In this document: positions 17,911 to 26,453 of the stretch, one piece after another
Layout: each line of letters opens with the position of its first letter
Position numbering within the stretch: position 1 is the first letter of the stretch
From: Pseudarthrobacter sp. Fe7
GTDB taxonomy: Bacteria > Actinomycetota > Actinomycetes > Actinomycetales > Micrococcaceae
Direction of reading: 5' to 3'
Length of the DNA stretch: 64,000 nt
Assembly (NCBI GenBank): GCA_024372495.1
Contig: CP099978.1
Location: 1 to 64,000 of the forward strand
The notes under the pieces: generated by a model
Told to the model about the DNA's origin: nothing
Database searches by the model: none
What the model saw: the letters and a program-made list of their open reading frames with translations, nothing else
Position numbers and translations under genes: made by a program

Positions 17911-18420
17911 TCAGCCAGGCAGGCGCTTCAACTGAGCTGCGCGCTCATCCGTGACCCAGAAAAACACCTCGTTGGGACGCGGCGGCGTGAACGTCGGCCC
18001 GGACTGTGCATGCCAAGGCTTGGTCAGCTCCGGGAAGTGCTTGCCCAGTGTGCGCGCGGCCTGAGTCGGGATGTTCTTCATGATGGAGTAGTCAACGCCC
18101 AGCGCCTCCGCCAACTCCTGGGTGCTCAAAGCGCCATCTTGGCCGGGGTGGGCGGAGAGGTGGCGGAGCATTCGTCCGATGATGAAGCTGCTCTTGGTCT
18201 TCATCGCTAAAAACTTGATCAAGTTCTCGTCGGTCCAGTCGTCGCTCACTTCCGCTTCCTGATCGGTGACGACCGCATCCTCAGCAATCGGCTCGATGGG
18301 GGTGACGGCTGGAGTCGAAAGCCGCTCTCCGAGGAAGACAAGCACGGCAGGGACGTGCTCGTTGGGGACCGGGACGTACTGGAACGCGGCGGCCGGGTCG
18401 GCGGGTGGGGTGATCATCAT
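17911..18420 (-). CDS. Unrecognised protein with possible helix-turn-helix
   Basis: A 169-residue protein. An acidic N-terminal half (to about residue 65) precedes a helical segment, SSFIIGRMLRHLSAHPGQDGALSTQELAEALGVDYSIMKNI, that looks like a winged helix-turn-helix (STQELAEALGVD as the first helices). The C-terminus ends VFFWVTDERAAQLKRLPG. AAGGAGAG just upstream of the ATG supports the start. I do not recognise the family. It sits alone between the resolvase and the SRAP gene, both of which it does not overlap. Confidence 0.65.
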   Translation of the reverse strand: MMITPPADPAAAFQYVPVPNEHVPAVLVFLGERLSTPAVTPIEPIAEDAVVTDQEAEVSDDWTDENLIKFLAMKTKSSFIIGRMLRHLSAHPGQDGALSTQELAEALGVDYSIMKNIPTQAARTLGKHFPELTKPWHAQSGPTFTPPRPNEVFFWVTDERAAQLKRLPG

Positions 18421-18621
18421 GTCTCTCCTTTTAACTGGAACACTACTTCACGCACATAAATCTATTCCAAATAGTACGTGACGTAAATAGCCTAGTACGA
18501 CATTAGGAGTTTCGACCGATCCTGATGAGGTGCAGGCTCCCTACACAGCGCGACGTGTGCAAGGCGATACTGCCGGGGCGGATTCGGCCGTCCGGTCGGG
18601 CTATCAGGCAGAATGGGCCCC

Positions 18622-19338
18622 ATGTGCGGCAGATACGTGATGTCCAAGGCAACCGGGGACCTTCTGAGCCACTTTGAGGCCAAAGAGGTTGAGGGCAGCC
18701 CACCGCCGCCGAGCTGGAATGTGGCGCCGACTCAGAGCGTGCCGATCGTTGCCGAGCGGCTGGATGAGGGCACGATCGACCGGCATCTGCTCATTGCGCG
18801 TTGGGGTCTGGTCCCGTCCTGGGCGAAGGACATCAAGATCGGTTCCAAGCTCATCAACGCCCGCAGCGAGAGCATCCTGGAGAAGCCGTCCTTTCGGAAG
18901 GCCGCTGTGAAGCGCCGTGCAATCGTCCCGGCCGAGGGCTATTACGAGTGGCAGAAGACCGAGGACGGCAAGAAGATCCCTAACTACTTGTACTCGGAAA
19001 AGGAACCGTTGCTGGGCTTCGCCGGCCTGTATGAGTGGTGGGCTGATCCTTCTTTGCCGGAGGATGACCCGGAAAGGTGGCTGCTCAGCTGCACGGTGCT
19101 GACCACGACCACCCAGGACGCCTTGGGGCACGTCCACGACAGATCCCCGGTGATCATCCCGCGGGACCGCTTCGCGGAATGGCTCGACCCGGACCTGACG
19201 GATAAGAACGACATCCAGCACCTGCTGGATTCCCTGCCGGACCCGACCCTGATACCAAGGATCGTCAGCCCCAGGGTGAACAGCGTGCGCAACAACGGGC
19301 CGGAGCTTATCGAGCCGGCCGAACCTGCAGCGAAATAG
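18622..19338 (+). CDS. SOS-response-associated peptidase (SRAP, YedK/HMCES family)
   Basis: A 238-residue SRAP protein. The start is at MCGRYV, because the mature enzyme needs Cys2 exposed; an ATG nine bases earlier would hide it. Active-site regions are visible: LINARSE (Asn), PAEGYYEW (Glu) and HDRSPVII (His). The family crosslinks to abasic sites in single-stranded DNA through Cys2 and shields them during replication. It lies next to a ligase and umuDC, forming a DNA-damage island on the plasmid, and single-stranded DNA entering by conjugation is a natural substrate. Confidence 0.9.
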   Translation: MCGRYVMSKATGDLLSHFEAKEVEGSPPPPSWNVAPTQSVPIVAERLDEGTIDRHLLIARWGLVPSWAKDIKIGSKLINARSESILEKPSFRKAAVKRRAIVPAEGYYEWQKTEDGKKIPNYLYSEKEPLLGFAGLYEWWADPSLPEDDPERWLLSCTVLTTTTQDALGHVHDRSPVIIPRDRFAEWLDPDLTDKNDIQHLLDSLPDPTLIPRIVSPRVNSVRNNGPELIEPAEPAAK

Positions 19339-19347
19339 AATCATGCG

Positions 19348-19494
19348 GTGATACTCACCGGCACCATTACCAACCCGGACGGCAGCTACAACCACATCGA
19401 GGCCGAAGGCGACACCTACGAGGAAGCGCGGGAAAACCTGTACGCGCTGCTGGAAGAGGGCCAGAACCTGATCGTGATCCGCACGGATCGCTAA
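19348..19494 (+). CDS. Small protein, 48 residues
   Basis: A GTG-started frame (VILTGTITNPDGSYNHIEAE, then DTYEEARENLYALLEEGQNLIVIRTDR). It starts nine bases after the SRAP stop and overlaps the ligase stop on the other strand by four bases. The pattern strand-strand-helix-strand, with helix EEARENLYALLEEG, is protein-like and resembles short HicB-like antitoxin folds only in outline. It is likely co-transcribed with the SRAP gene. Confidence 0.55.
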   Translation: MILTGTITNPDGSYNHIEAEGDTYEEARENLYALLEEGQNLIVIRTDR

Positions 19495-20524
19495 CCCGCT
19501 TTAAGCCGGGCCGGCAGTGTGGCGTCGGCAGGTGACAGCTCGGGCCGGGCTCTGAGTAGTCGTAATGGGTGCCGGAAGGATCTGCCGGACCAGGCGGTGT
19601 CGGCGGAGACCTCAACCACCACGGGTTCCACGAGGGTCAGGGCCACGGGCTCCTTGTCCCTGTTGAACCTGTCCAGGGTTGTGCCTTTCACTCTGGTCGG
19701 CCAAGGATGCTCGCTCTTTGGCGGGTGAAGCCACCTTGCCAGCTCCCTGCCTTCCCTCGCCTTCAGCGGGGTAGACCGGCCCACGATCCTCAGCTCGCCA
19801 TCCAGGACGAGGCCGGCGACGATCTCGGAAGGTTGGGTTATCGGCCCAATCACAGCGCCGCAAATGACTTCCACGGTTTCCCTGTGCTTCAGCTTCAACC
19901 AGGAACGGACCCCGGGTGTGTACGGCTGATTCAAATTCTTGATGACCAGCCCTTCGATACCGGTGGGGGGCAGCTCTTCGAACCATTGCTCCGCAACACT
20001 GCGGTCGGTGGTGGTGGGGGAGAGGGACAGCGGGGGTTCCCAGCCCTTTGCGAGTTCTTCAAGGAGCGCCCGCCGCTGGGACAAAGGAAGGTCCCGGGCG
20101 TCATGACCGGCGACGGCCAGCACATCGAAGGCGACGTAATTGGCCGGAGCTGCTGCTACCAGCCCGGGAAGGGTTTTGGTCCAGCGCCCAGGCGCTGCTG
20201 CAGGGAGGTGAAGTTCAGCCGGCCTTGGCTCCAGATCACGGCTTCGCCGTCGATCACGCATCCCGGCGGGACGGCCGCAGCGACCGCCGAGCAGAGCTCA
20301 GGGAAGTACCCCGTCAATTCCTTCCGTTGCCGGGACCACAGTGTCGCCCCGCGCTCATCCCGGACTGCAACACATCTGTACCCATCCCATTTGGGTTCAA
20401 ACAGCAGGGCTCCGTGGGGTGCGTCACCGCGTGGCATTTTGGTGATTGCCCGTGCGAGTGCGACTTGTAGTGGAAGTCCAAGGCCCGCCGGCAGCCCCGC
20501 CCCAGAGTGGATTGTCGGTCCCAT
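19491..20524 (-). CDS. ATP-dependent DNA ligase (one frame break here)
   Basis: An ATP-dependent ligase of the LigC/LigD-ligase type. The N-terminal part has the adenylation motif EPKWDGYR with the nucleophilic lysine, then GCVIDGEAVIW; the second part has YVAFDVLAV, GIEGLVIKNL (motif IV) and WLKLKHRETVEV (motif V), followed by an OB-fold region. The two parts are in different frames around 20175-20190; adding one base there gives 344 residues, a normal length. The missing base is near GGCGCTGGACC. It would seal nicks during plasmid repair. It converges with the SRAP pair and is followed upstream by a bidirectional-type hairpin at 20636. Confidence 0.75.
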
Positions 20525-20635
20525 AGGCTCAGACTACGCACAGCCTGGCCGACGGGTGCCAGCGATCACCAAGGGCAGGGGCCCAGTTGTTGGTAGGATC
20601 GTGCCACACCCCCAGTTGGCTTCGGCCGCTGGTTA

Positions 20636-20661
20636 GAAGGCCCCGAGCAATCGGGGCCTTC
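20636..20661. terminator. Hairpin between ligase and DUF6504 gene
   Basis: Arms GAAGGCCCCGA (20636-20646) and TCGGGGCCTTC (20651-20661) with a GCAA loop. No long T-tract, but the stem is perfect; likely transcript end for the DUF6504 gene on the minus strand. The surrounding 20525-20718 gap holds no gene. Confidence 0.6.
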
Positions 20662-20718
20662 GGAATTTAAGAGTCATCCCCTACACCGCAGCTGCCCTGC
20701 TTGGGAGGGTGGTGGGCG

Positions 20719-21030
20719 TCAGTCTTCCGTGACGGATTCCAGCAGCCACTGCTCCGAGAGCGGGTCGCGGCGCAGTTCGAAGGTCAGCAATGGAGAGTCC
20801 GACGTGTGGCGGACCTGAACACGCCAGTGCTCGATATCGACGACGTTCCCGACGCCTACGGGGACGCTGCGTCGGGTCTCCCACCATGAGTCCCTGGTGA
20901 ACCAGTGGACAGGTTCTTCGGTGACTGCCCAGATCCGTCCGTCATAGCGGACGGCCAAAGGAGTGCCAGCCTTGGTGAACCGGACGTCCACAGGGGCGTT
21001 AAGGGTGGGGGCTTCTGGGGCGATGGTCAT
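20719..21030 (-). CDS. DUF6504-like small protein downstream of umuC
   Basis: A 103-residue protein, strand-rich: VDVRFTKAGTPLAVRYDGRIWAVTEEPVHWFTRDSWWE, then WRVQVRH. The WxVxxEPxxW pattern and its place beside a Y-family polymerase gene match the DUF6504 family, which is usually encoded near mutagenesis polymerases in Actinobacteria. Its role there is unknown. It is the last gene of the umuD-umuC group on the minus strand (36 bases after umuC) and so probably also SOS-induced. Confidence 0.7.
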   Translation of the reverse strand: MTIAPEAPTLNAPVDVRFTKAGTPLAVRYDGRIWAVTEEPVHWFTRDSWWETRRSVPVGVGNVVDIEHWRVQVRHTSDSPLLTFELRRDPLSEQWLLESVTED

Positions 21031-21066
21031 GTGCTTGTTGTCTTCCTGGGTGGTGCAGAGGGCTGG

Positions 21067-22365
21067 TTAGGCGGCTTTGACGAGGGGGAGTTCGTCCCAG
21101 TGGGTGGTGTATCTGGGGGAGAGCATGTCGCGTTTCATGGTCCAGTCCGGCCCGCCCCGGATCCCGCCGTGACCCAGACCAATGGACCCGCGGCCGTACC
21201 GGCGGGTGACGTCCTCCAGCAGGGTTCCGATGTGGCGTTCCTCGTGGGGGTTTTCGAACAGGGACAGGGGTGCCTGGTTGCCGCTGGGGCGCAGGTCGGT
21301 GACCATGATCCCGGCCCTGGCGTACCGGACGCCCTCCACAATCCGGGGCAGGAGCGCGTGGCCGGCTTTGGTCAGGATCACCGGGTCGGCGGTGGGCATC
21401 GGCAACGGCACGCACACCGAGGGGTATGACGTGTCCTTGGGGTTGAAGTGCGAGGTCCCGGCAAATGCGGTCAGGACTTTGGCCTGCAGCCCGTGTTTGG
21501 ACAGCCGGGCAGAGGCCTGCTGCCCGTACACGCTCATGACCTGGCGGATCCCCGCCGCGGTGGTGATGGGCTTGGCGAACGACCGGGAGAAGATCAGCTG
21601 GTCCCGCCCGATCCGTTCCTCTTCCATGGGGATGCAGGGGTTCCCTGCAGTTCCAGGACGGTGCGCATCACGACGACATTGAACTTGTCCCTGATCGCCA
21701 CCGGATCGGCTCGGACCAGATCGGCGATGGTGAAGATCCCCATGACGTTCAGTCGCCTGGTTAGGCGCCCGGCGATGCCCCACACCTCTTCGACGGACAG
21801 CCGGCCCAGCAAGGCCTCCCGCTCCGGGGTGGGGACGGAGTCCCAGTGGCATACCCCGTCGAAGGCCTTGTTGTTCTTCGCCCACTTGTTGGCCAGCTTC
21901 GCCAGCGTCTTCGTCGGTGCGATGCCGACGCAGACCGGCACGCCGACGTTGCGCCGGACGGCCGCTTTCATCGACCGGCCCATCGCCAGGAGCTCTGCAG
22001 GGGAACCTTTGACGCCGAGGAAGGCTTCGTCGATGCTGTAAACCTCCAGCCAGGCCGAGTACCGGCCCAGCAGCCTCCATGACCCGGGAGCTGATATCGC
22101 CATACAGTTCGTAGTTGCTGGAGAGTGCGACCAGGCCCCATTCCTTGGCCCGCGGGGCGAGCTTGAACCAGGGATCGCCCATGCCGATGCCCAGGGCCTT
22201 GGCTTCGGAGGAGCGGGTGACAGCGCAGCCGTCATTGTTGGACAGCACGATCACGGGCTTGCCTTCCAGGGAAGGGTTGAACGCGCGCTCCGCGGAGGCG
22301 TAGAAGCAGTTCACGTCCACGTGGGCGATCTGCGGCATGTGCCGCATCAGGGCCGGCTTAGACAT
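21067..22365 (-). CDS. umuC: Y-family DNA polymerase, UmuC-like (two frame breaks here)
   Basis: A 432-residue UmuC/DinB-type translesion polymerase once two one-base changes are made: removal of a base at 22072-22076 (AGCCT to AGCT) and addition of one near 21637-21640. N-terminal catalytic strand HVDVNCFYASAE, SNNDGCAVTRSSEAKALG, the second acidic motif VYSIDEAFLG, and helix-hairpin-helix GIFTIADL are visible; the C-terminal little finger follows. It synthesises across damaged template bases, with the UmuD-like protein. Its start overlaps the umuD stop by eight bases. Because one break is an insertion and the other a deletion, N- and C-terminal thirds share a frame. Confidence 0.85.
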   Translation of the reverse strand: MSKPALMRHMPQIAHVDVNCFYASAERAFNPSLEGKPVIVLSNNDGCAVTRSSEAKALGIGMGDPWFKLAPRAKEWGLVALSSNYELYGDISSRVMEAAGPVLGLAGGLQHRRSLPRRQRFPCRAPGDGPVDESGRPAQRRRAGLRRHRTDEDAGEAGQQVGEEQQGLRRGMPLGLRPHPGAGGLAGPAVRRRGVGHRRAPNQATERHGDLHHRRSGPSRSGGDQGQVQCRRDAHRPGTAGNPCIPMEEERIGRDQLIFSRSFAKPITTAAGIRQVMSVYGQQASARLSKHGLQAKVLTAFAGTSHFNPKDTSYPSVCVPLPMPTADPVILTKAGHALLPRIVEGVRYARAGIMVTDLRPSGNQAPLSLFENPHEERHIGTLLEDVTRRYGRGSIGLGHGGIRGGPDWTMKRDMLSPRYTTHWDELPLVKAA

Positions 22366-22789
22366 GATGCAAACACCGGACGGCCGTGCCCCAAATCGTC
22401 AGATCAGACAGGGCCGGCACTTCAATGTCCGGGTACGCCGGGTTCTCCGCCTGCAGGATCACGCCCTTCGGGGTGATCCGCAGCCGCTTGATCGTCAGCT
22501 CCCCATCCAGGACGGCGACGACCACGGACCCGTCACGCGGCTCCAGCGCCCGGTCCACGATCAGCTCATCCCCGTCGCTGATCCCGGCCCCGTGCATCGA
22601 CTCCCCGGACACCCGCACCACGTAGGTGCTGGTGACGTCTTTAATCAGGTGCGCGTTCAGGTCGATCCGGCCGTCGAAGTAGTCCTGCGCCGGCGAGGGG
22701 AACCCTGCCGCGACCGGCACCGGGGAGACCAGCACCGACAACAGAGACACGCCCGCATCTATCACGCGGGGACCGACAAAGACGCTCAC
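22358..22789 (-). CDS. umuD: UmuD-like S24 (LexA-family) self-cleaving peptidase
   Basis: A 143-residue protein with the LexA/UmuD peptidase dyad: Ser64 in SGESMHGAGI and Lys101 in ELTIKRL, and a plausible self-cleavage Ala-Gly bond at residues 28-29 (VAAGFPSPAQDY). It has no DNA-binding domain, so it is UmuD rather than LexA. Cleavage during the RecA response would activate the neighbouring polymerase. A LexA-type box lies 13 bases upstream of the start. Confidence 0.9.
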   Translation of the reverse strand: MSVFVGPRVIDAGVSLLSVLVSPVPVAAGFPSPAQDYFDGRIDLNAHLIKDVTSTYVVRVSGESMHGAGISDGDELIVDRALEPRDGSVVVAVLDGELTIKRLRITPKGVILQAENPAYPDIEVPALSDLTIWGTAVRCLHHV

Positions 22790-22802
22790 AACACACCTTT
22801 AT

Positions 22803-22818
22803 TCGAATATTTGTTCGA
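22803..22818. promoter_or_regulatory. LexA (SOS) box before umuD
   Basis: TCGAA-TATTTG-TTCGA fits the actinobacterial/Gram-positive SOS box TCGAAC-N4-GTTCGA closely and lies just upstream of the umuD start, so host LexA probably represses the umuDC group. Confidence 0.8.
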
Positions 22819-22945
22819 TTCCCCAAGCGTACCCCCTGGCCCTGACAAAGCAGGATTTCCGGGCGAAGTTGCACCAAATGCAGGATTATTGACCGGCTAC
22901 CAAGGGAGGGGTCGCTGCCCACGGCCGGGGACAATTCCAGTCCGG

Positions 22946-23069
22946 TTATCCACCGCTACGACTGCCGAACGGAGCTTCCCCATAGCTCCCAAAAATCCAG
23001 CCGTGGATAACCCCCATTGCCCCCAACTGTGGACAGGACCAGCCACGAATCCGGGGCGGCTAATCCACC
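22946..23069. other. Cluster of DnaA-box-like sites
   Basis: Four 9-mers close to the DnaA consensus lie within 124 bases: TTATCCACC (22946), CGTGGATAA (23002, complement TTATCCACG), TGTGGACAG (23028, complement CTGTCCACA) and TAATCCACC (23061). No gene is supported between 22820 and 23097. The region borders structured repeat copy 1. It may be a replication origin or a DnaA-responsive control region. Confidence 0.45.
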
Positions 23070-23097
23070 GTATGCTGCTGCGCTCCACACAGTATTC

Positions 23098-23387
23098 GGG
23101 CGTCCGCTGGCGCGGCCGGCTGTTGGGTCCAGGGCGCGCCGTCGCAGAGCTCCGGACCCCCTGAACCTGTGTGTCTACGACGTTTTTTGGCTGCTGTCCT
23201 TCGGATCGTACGTGCCCGCTCCACCCCGTCTAGCCCCTCCTTCGTCGGGGCCTGCAGGCCGGGAATTTCCTTCCGGCGCTCCTGCGTCGCTTATTTCCTT
23301 CAGGAATTTCCCGCCCTTTGCCCTTGCGGGTAGACGGGCCTCCGTCGGGCACAGCTCCGCAAGCTCCGCCAGCAGCCAAAAAACAAC
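23098..23387 (+). repeat. Structured non-coding element, copy 1 (about 290 bp)
   Basis: Aligned end to end with 32214-32501 at roughly 80% identity by eye and in the same orientation. Inside, TTTTTTGGCTGCTG (23183-23196) and CAGCAGCCAAAAAA (23370-23383) form 14-base inverted repeats, and further pairs such as GTGCCCG with CGGGCAC lie within. No coding frame is shared by the copies. Identity stops at 23387, where the IS110-associated sequence begins. Confidence 0.75.
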
Positions 23388-23673
23388 TGTGAGTCTTTAC
23401 GTGGTTGGTCTGGGACTAGCTGGCAGTGTTGATGCCGGTCGTTCTGCCTGGTGCGTGACTCGAAAAACAAATTGCCCTTAAGGTGCGTTTCCCCCGATTT
23501 GTCCACGCTGGGCGGAGCGGCCGGCGCTGACCTGTCCCACGTCGGTGGCTTGATTAGAAGCTTGCCCAGCCTCCAAAGGTTGTGGCTCATCACAGTTTTG
23601 CCTCGGAGTGACTCTTCCCAGGTCCGGCGCCGGCCGTTTTGCGGCCAGTTTTGCCCGTTCGACAGGAAGGAGG
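23388..23673 (+). ncRNA. IS110 left non-coding end, candidate bridge-RNA region
   Basis: About 285 bases without a supported gene separate the end of the repeat from the transposase start. IS110-family elements carry a structured guide (bridge) RNA in this end, so one is expected here. I did not resolve the target- and donor-binding loops by eye, and the exact element end is not defined. Confidence 0.4.
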
Positions 23674-24789
23674 GTGGCCGCGTTGACCATCGTTGCGCAG
23701 ACCCGCCCGTTCGTCATTGGCGTGGATTGTCACGCCCGCACACACACTTACGCCGTTATCGAGGCCAGTACCCAGCGGCAGGTCGCGTGCGAGCAGTTCC
23801 CGACCACCCCGGCAGGGATTTCCCGCGCTCTGGCCTGGGTAGGCCGACGGACGGACGGTGATATGGCGTGTCTGTGGGCTGTTGAGGGTATCGGCTCTTA
23901 TGGGGCACGTCTGGCCCGGGCAGTAACCGACGCCGGTTATGACGTCGCCGAAGCTCCACGGATGAACGCCCGAGGGCGCCGGGGGCTCGGCAAATCCGAT
24001 CCGCTGGATGCCGCCGCCATCGGAACCGTTGTCCTTGGCTTAGAGGAGTCCCAGCTGCGCACTCCGCGGCGGGATGAAGGAACCCGTGCCGGACTCAAGA
24101 TCCTAAGCGCGGCACGCGATCAGCTGACTCGGGACCGAACAATGAACGTCAATGCGCTCATCGCCTTGCTCCGGGCACATGATTTGGGAATCGACGCCCG
24201 TAGAGCGTTGGTTCCCGCTCAGATCGCCACGATTACCAGATGGCGGGAACGGCAAGAGCCGATCGAATTATCGATCGCGCGCGAGGAAGCAGTCCGGTTG
24301 GCACGCCGTGTTCTCGAAGTGACCACCCAGCTGGCTGCGAACCAGAAGCGCATGACAGAGCTGATCCAGGAAAGCCCTGCGGCGCCGCTGTTGGAGATAG
24401 TGGGTGCCGGGGCAGTCACGGTCGCGGCAGTCCTGACAGCGTGGTCGCATCCAGGAAGGGTACGCAGCGAAGCTGCCTTCGCCTCACTGGCAGGTGTGAA
24501 TCCCTTGCCAGCCTCAAGCGGTAACACTGTCCGGCACAGGCTCAACCGGGGCGGTGATAGACGCCTGAACCGCGCCCTGCACACCATCACCATGACCAGG
24601 ATGGTCCATGACCCCGGAACACGGGACTACGTCGCCAAACGCACCCAGGAAGGCCGCAGCTACCGCGAAATTCGCAGGTCGCTCAAGCGCTACATCGCCC
24701 GAACGCTCTACCGCCGGCTCAACACCCTTTACGCCTCTGCCGAACCGGGGCGGTCCCGCGTTGTAGGGGTTGAAGCAGCTGGCGGTTGA
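23674..24789 (+). CDS. IS110-family transposase (DEDD recombinase)
   Basis: A 371-residue IS110 transposase. N-terminal RuvC-like DEDD residues: Asp in FVIGVDCHARTH, Glu in LWAVEGIGSYG, and two Asp in KSDPLDAAAIG. The C-terminal Transposase_20 domain has the serine-bearing region FASLAGVNPLPASSGNT and RLNRGGDRRLNRALH. The start is a GTG at 23674 with GGAAGGAGG just upstream. The gene is intact, so the element may be active. It sits at the junction of repeat copy 1 and the stress island. Confidence 0.9.
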   Translation: MAALTIVAQTRPFVIGVDCHARTHTYAVIEASTQRQVACEQFPTTPAGISRALAWVGRRTDGDMACLWAVEGIGSYGARLARAVTDAGYDVAEAPRMNARGRRGLGKSDPLDAAAIGTVVLGLEESQLRTPRRDEGTRAGLKILSAARDQLTRDRTMNVNALIALLRAHDLGIDARRALVPAQIATITRWRERQEPIELSIAREEAVRLARRVLEVTTQLAANQKRMTELIQESPAAPLLEIVGAGAVTVAAVLTAWSHPGRVRSEAAFASLAGVNPLPASSGNTVRHRLNRGGDRRLNRALHTITMTRMVHDPGTRDYVAKRTQEGRSYREIRRSLKRYIARTLYRRLNTLYASAEPGRSRVVGVEAAGG

Positions 24790-24947
24790 CCAGCCCGGTT
24801 CCCGCGGTACGCGCCGGTGTGGTGTTGTTACTGCGGCGGGGCGCTCGGTGCCGCGTCTCGGATGATCCTTCCCAGGATGCAATGGCAGCCGGCCCGCCCA
24901 CCACGCCAGCCACGCGTCTCGGAACGCTAGGGATGTGAGCACCTAAG
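24790..24947. mobile_element. Presumed IS110 right end
   Basis: A short non-coding stretch after the transposase, ended by the convergent MarR gene. IS110 elements lack clear terminal inverted repeats, and I could not fix the boundary; it should lie in this gap. Confidence 0.3.
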
Positions 24948-25451
24948 TTATGAGACAAGCGAGATCGATGTCGGGGCCAACTGCTTCGCACGAAGGCGTG
25001 TAGTTATGGGTTGCCCGGTTTGATTTCGTTGGTGTGGGAGGCGAGCCTGGCGAACGATGGTTTGCAGTTCCTTGCGGAGTTTGTCTCCGTCCGCTGCTGC
25101 ATGTGTCAGTACGGTGCGGTCAACTTCGCGGGCTTCGTTAATGACCCGGGTGCCGAGGTCGGTGATGGAGACGACCTGGCTTCTGCGGTCGGAAGGGCTG
25201 GGCTGTCGGCGGATGTAGCCCCATGCCTCCAGGCGGGACAAGGTCTTGCCCATTGTCTGGTTCTGCACACGGACCCTTTGGGCGATTTTCGTCTGACTCA
25301 TGGGCTCCTTGGCTCTGGATAGAACATCGAGGGCTATGACTCCGGCGTGGGTGAGCCCGGCAGCGGCCAGTTTCTCGTTCCAGGAGTGCTCGACGAGCCT
25401 GGCCGCTGTTGATAAGAGGCGGCCGGTGGGCCAGGAATTCATGTCGGGCAT
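24948..25451 (-). CDS. MarR-family regulator
   Basis: A 167-residue MarR protein: helix-turn-helix KEPMSQTKIAQRVRVQNQTMGKTLSRLEAWGYIRR, wing PSPSDRRSQVVSITDLG, and helices for dimerisation on both sides (AARLVEHSWNEKLAAAG). The C-terminal 25 residues are basic and may be unstructured. It probably senses a small molecule or oxidant and controls stress genes of the island; no operator was assigned. The upstream 280 bases (25452-25730) hold no supported gene. Confidence 0.8.
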   Translation of the reverse strand: MPDMNSWPTGRLLSTAARLVEHSWNEKLAAAGLTHAGVIALDVLSRAKEPMSQTKIAQRVRVQNQTMGKTLSRLEAWGYIRRQPSPSDRRSQVVSITDLGTRVINEAREVDRTVLTHAAADGDKLRKELQTIVRQARLPHQRNQTGQPITTRLRAKQLAPTSISLVS

Positions 25452-25730
25452 GAGCGAAGTTTAGACCTTCGGCCTCCACGCGCTCTGGACGTGGTGTTTC
25501 AGGGCGAAGCGGAAGCCTGGTGTGGGGAGTCCGTGCAGGCACCATTTCTCAAGCCGGTTTGCAGATGCAGGAGAGCAGAAGGGACACTCAGACGGTCGTG
25601 TAGCAGAGTGCGGCGAATCAAAGGCAATGCCTTAGGTCCTGTCGCTGCAGCAGCTCGGCGGCGGGGCCCCTTTGAGGTGAAGAGCCGTCGCTTCGACAGC
25701 TATGAAGGCCGCTGTGGAGGGACTGCGAGA

Positions 25731-25964
25731 TCAAACGGGTTCTTCGGGCGCCACGAGCAGCGTTGAGTTTTCGCGCTGCTGGAACTCCGTATCAAGCTCG
25801 TGGTGGCGGAACTCGGTCTCCGGGTCAGACTCACCATCGGCGACGATTTCGTGGTCGAGTTGGCGTTGGACCTGGCTGTCGAGAACCTGCAGCTTCTCGT
25901 CTTTCAGCGTTTCCAGATCCTCGGGAAACGGGTCGCCGGGGGTGACCCGCAGATTCTTTGACAT
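25731..25964 (-). CDS. Small acidic protein of unknown function
   Basis: A 77-residue acidic protein (MSKNLRVTPGDPFPEDLETL...), with a predicted helix KDEKLQVLDSQVQRQLDHEIV and a disordered tail. No cysteine, no membrane segment. GGGACAA precedes the start. It lies alone in the stress island. Small acidic proteins of this kind are common in Arthrobacter stress clusters, but I recognise no family. Confidence 0.55.
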   Translation of the reverse strand: MSKNLRVTPGDPFPEDLETLKDEKLQVLDSQVQRQLDHEIVADGESDPETEFRHHELDTEFQQRENSTLLVAPEEPV

Positions 25965-26073
25965 GGGTTGTCCCTTTCACTAGCGGCGCTCCCTTTCAAT
26001 GGACGCCCGCAACGAGAGTTTAGTCGGCCTTAAACCCGTCAGGGGTAAGCTCCTGAAGTGCCAGAGGCACTAA

Positions 26074-26355
26074 TCAGACCAGGCTTGGTTGGCTGGCGAG
26101 GATGTAGTCCAGAGCAGCCGGACCTGTCATTCGAAGTCCCGGCCGTATCCGCCGGTGGTCGTTCGCGCGTCGTTCGTGGATGCCTTGCTCGGACATTGCT
26201 GCCCAAAACGACTCGCAGGGTCCGGGGGTTTGTGTCTGCAGCGCGCACCAGCTCAGGTACACGCCGTAAAACTGGTCTTCGGTGAGTATGTGGTCATCGA
26301 CCGCATCGGCGGCAATGCATTCCTGAACAAAACGGATGTAGTCCGGCGTTTCCAT
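26074..26355 (-). CDS. Small hypothetical protein
   Basis: A 93-residue protein, METPDYIRFVQECIAADAV at its start, with the pattern ILTEDQFYGVYLSWCALQ and a tail GLRMTGPAALDYILASQPSLV. The first helix and LTEDQFYGVYLSWC suggest a small helical DNA- or protein-binding domain similar in feel to phage-type regulators. It has no obvious partner; family not recognised. Confidence 0.55.
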   Translation of the reverse strand: METPDYIRFVQECIAADAVDDHILTEDQFYGVYLSWCALQTQTPGPCESFWAAMSEQGIHERRANDHRRIRPGLRMTGPAALDYILASQPSLV

Positions 26356-26453
26356 CTCTCATGGCTCCAGTTCTTGTAGCAAATCGGGGATAGGGCGGCA
26401 GCATCGTTGAACCGCCAAAAGAATGCAGAGCAATGTGCGCGGGCGATGAAGGG

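Noticed and set aside
20636..20661. tRNA-like fold
   Set aside because: Only one hairpin is present, without cloverleaf arms or a CCA-compatible end.
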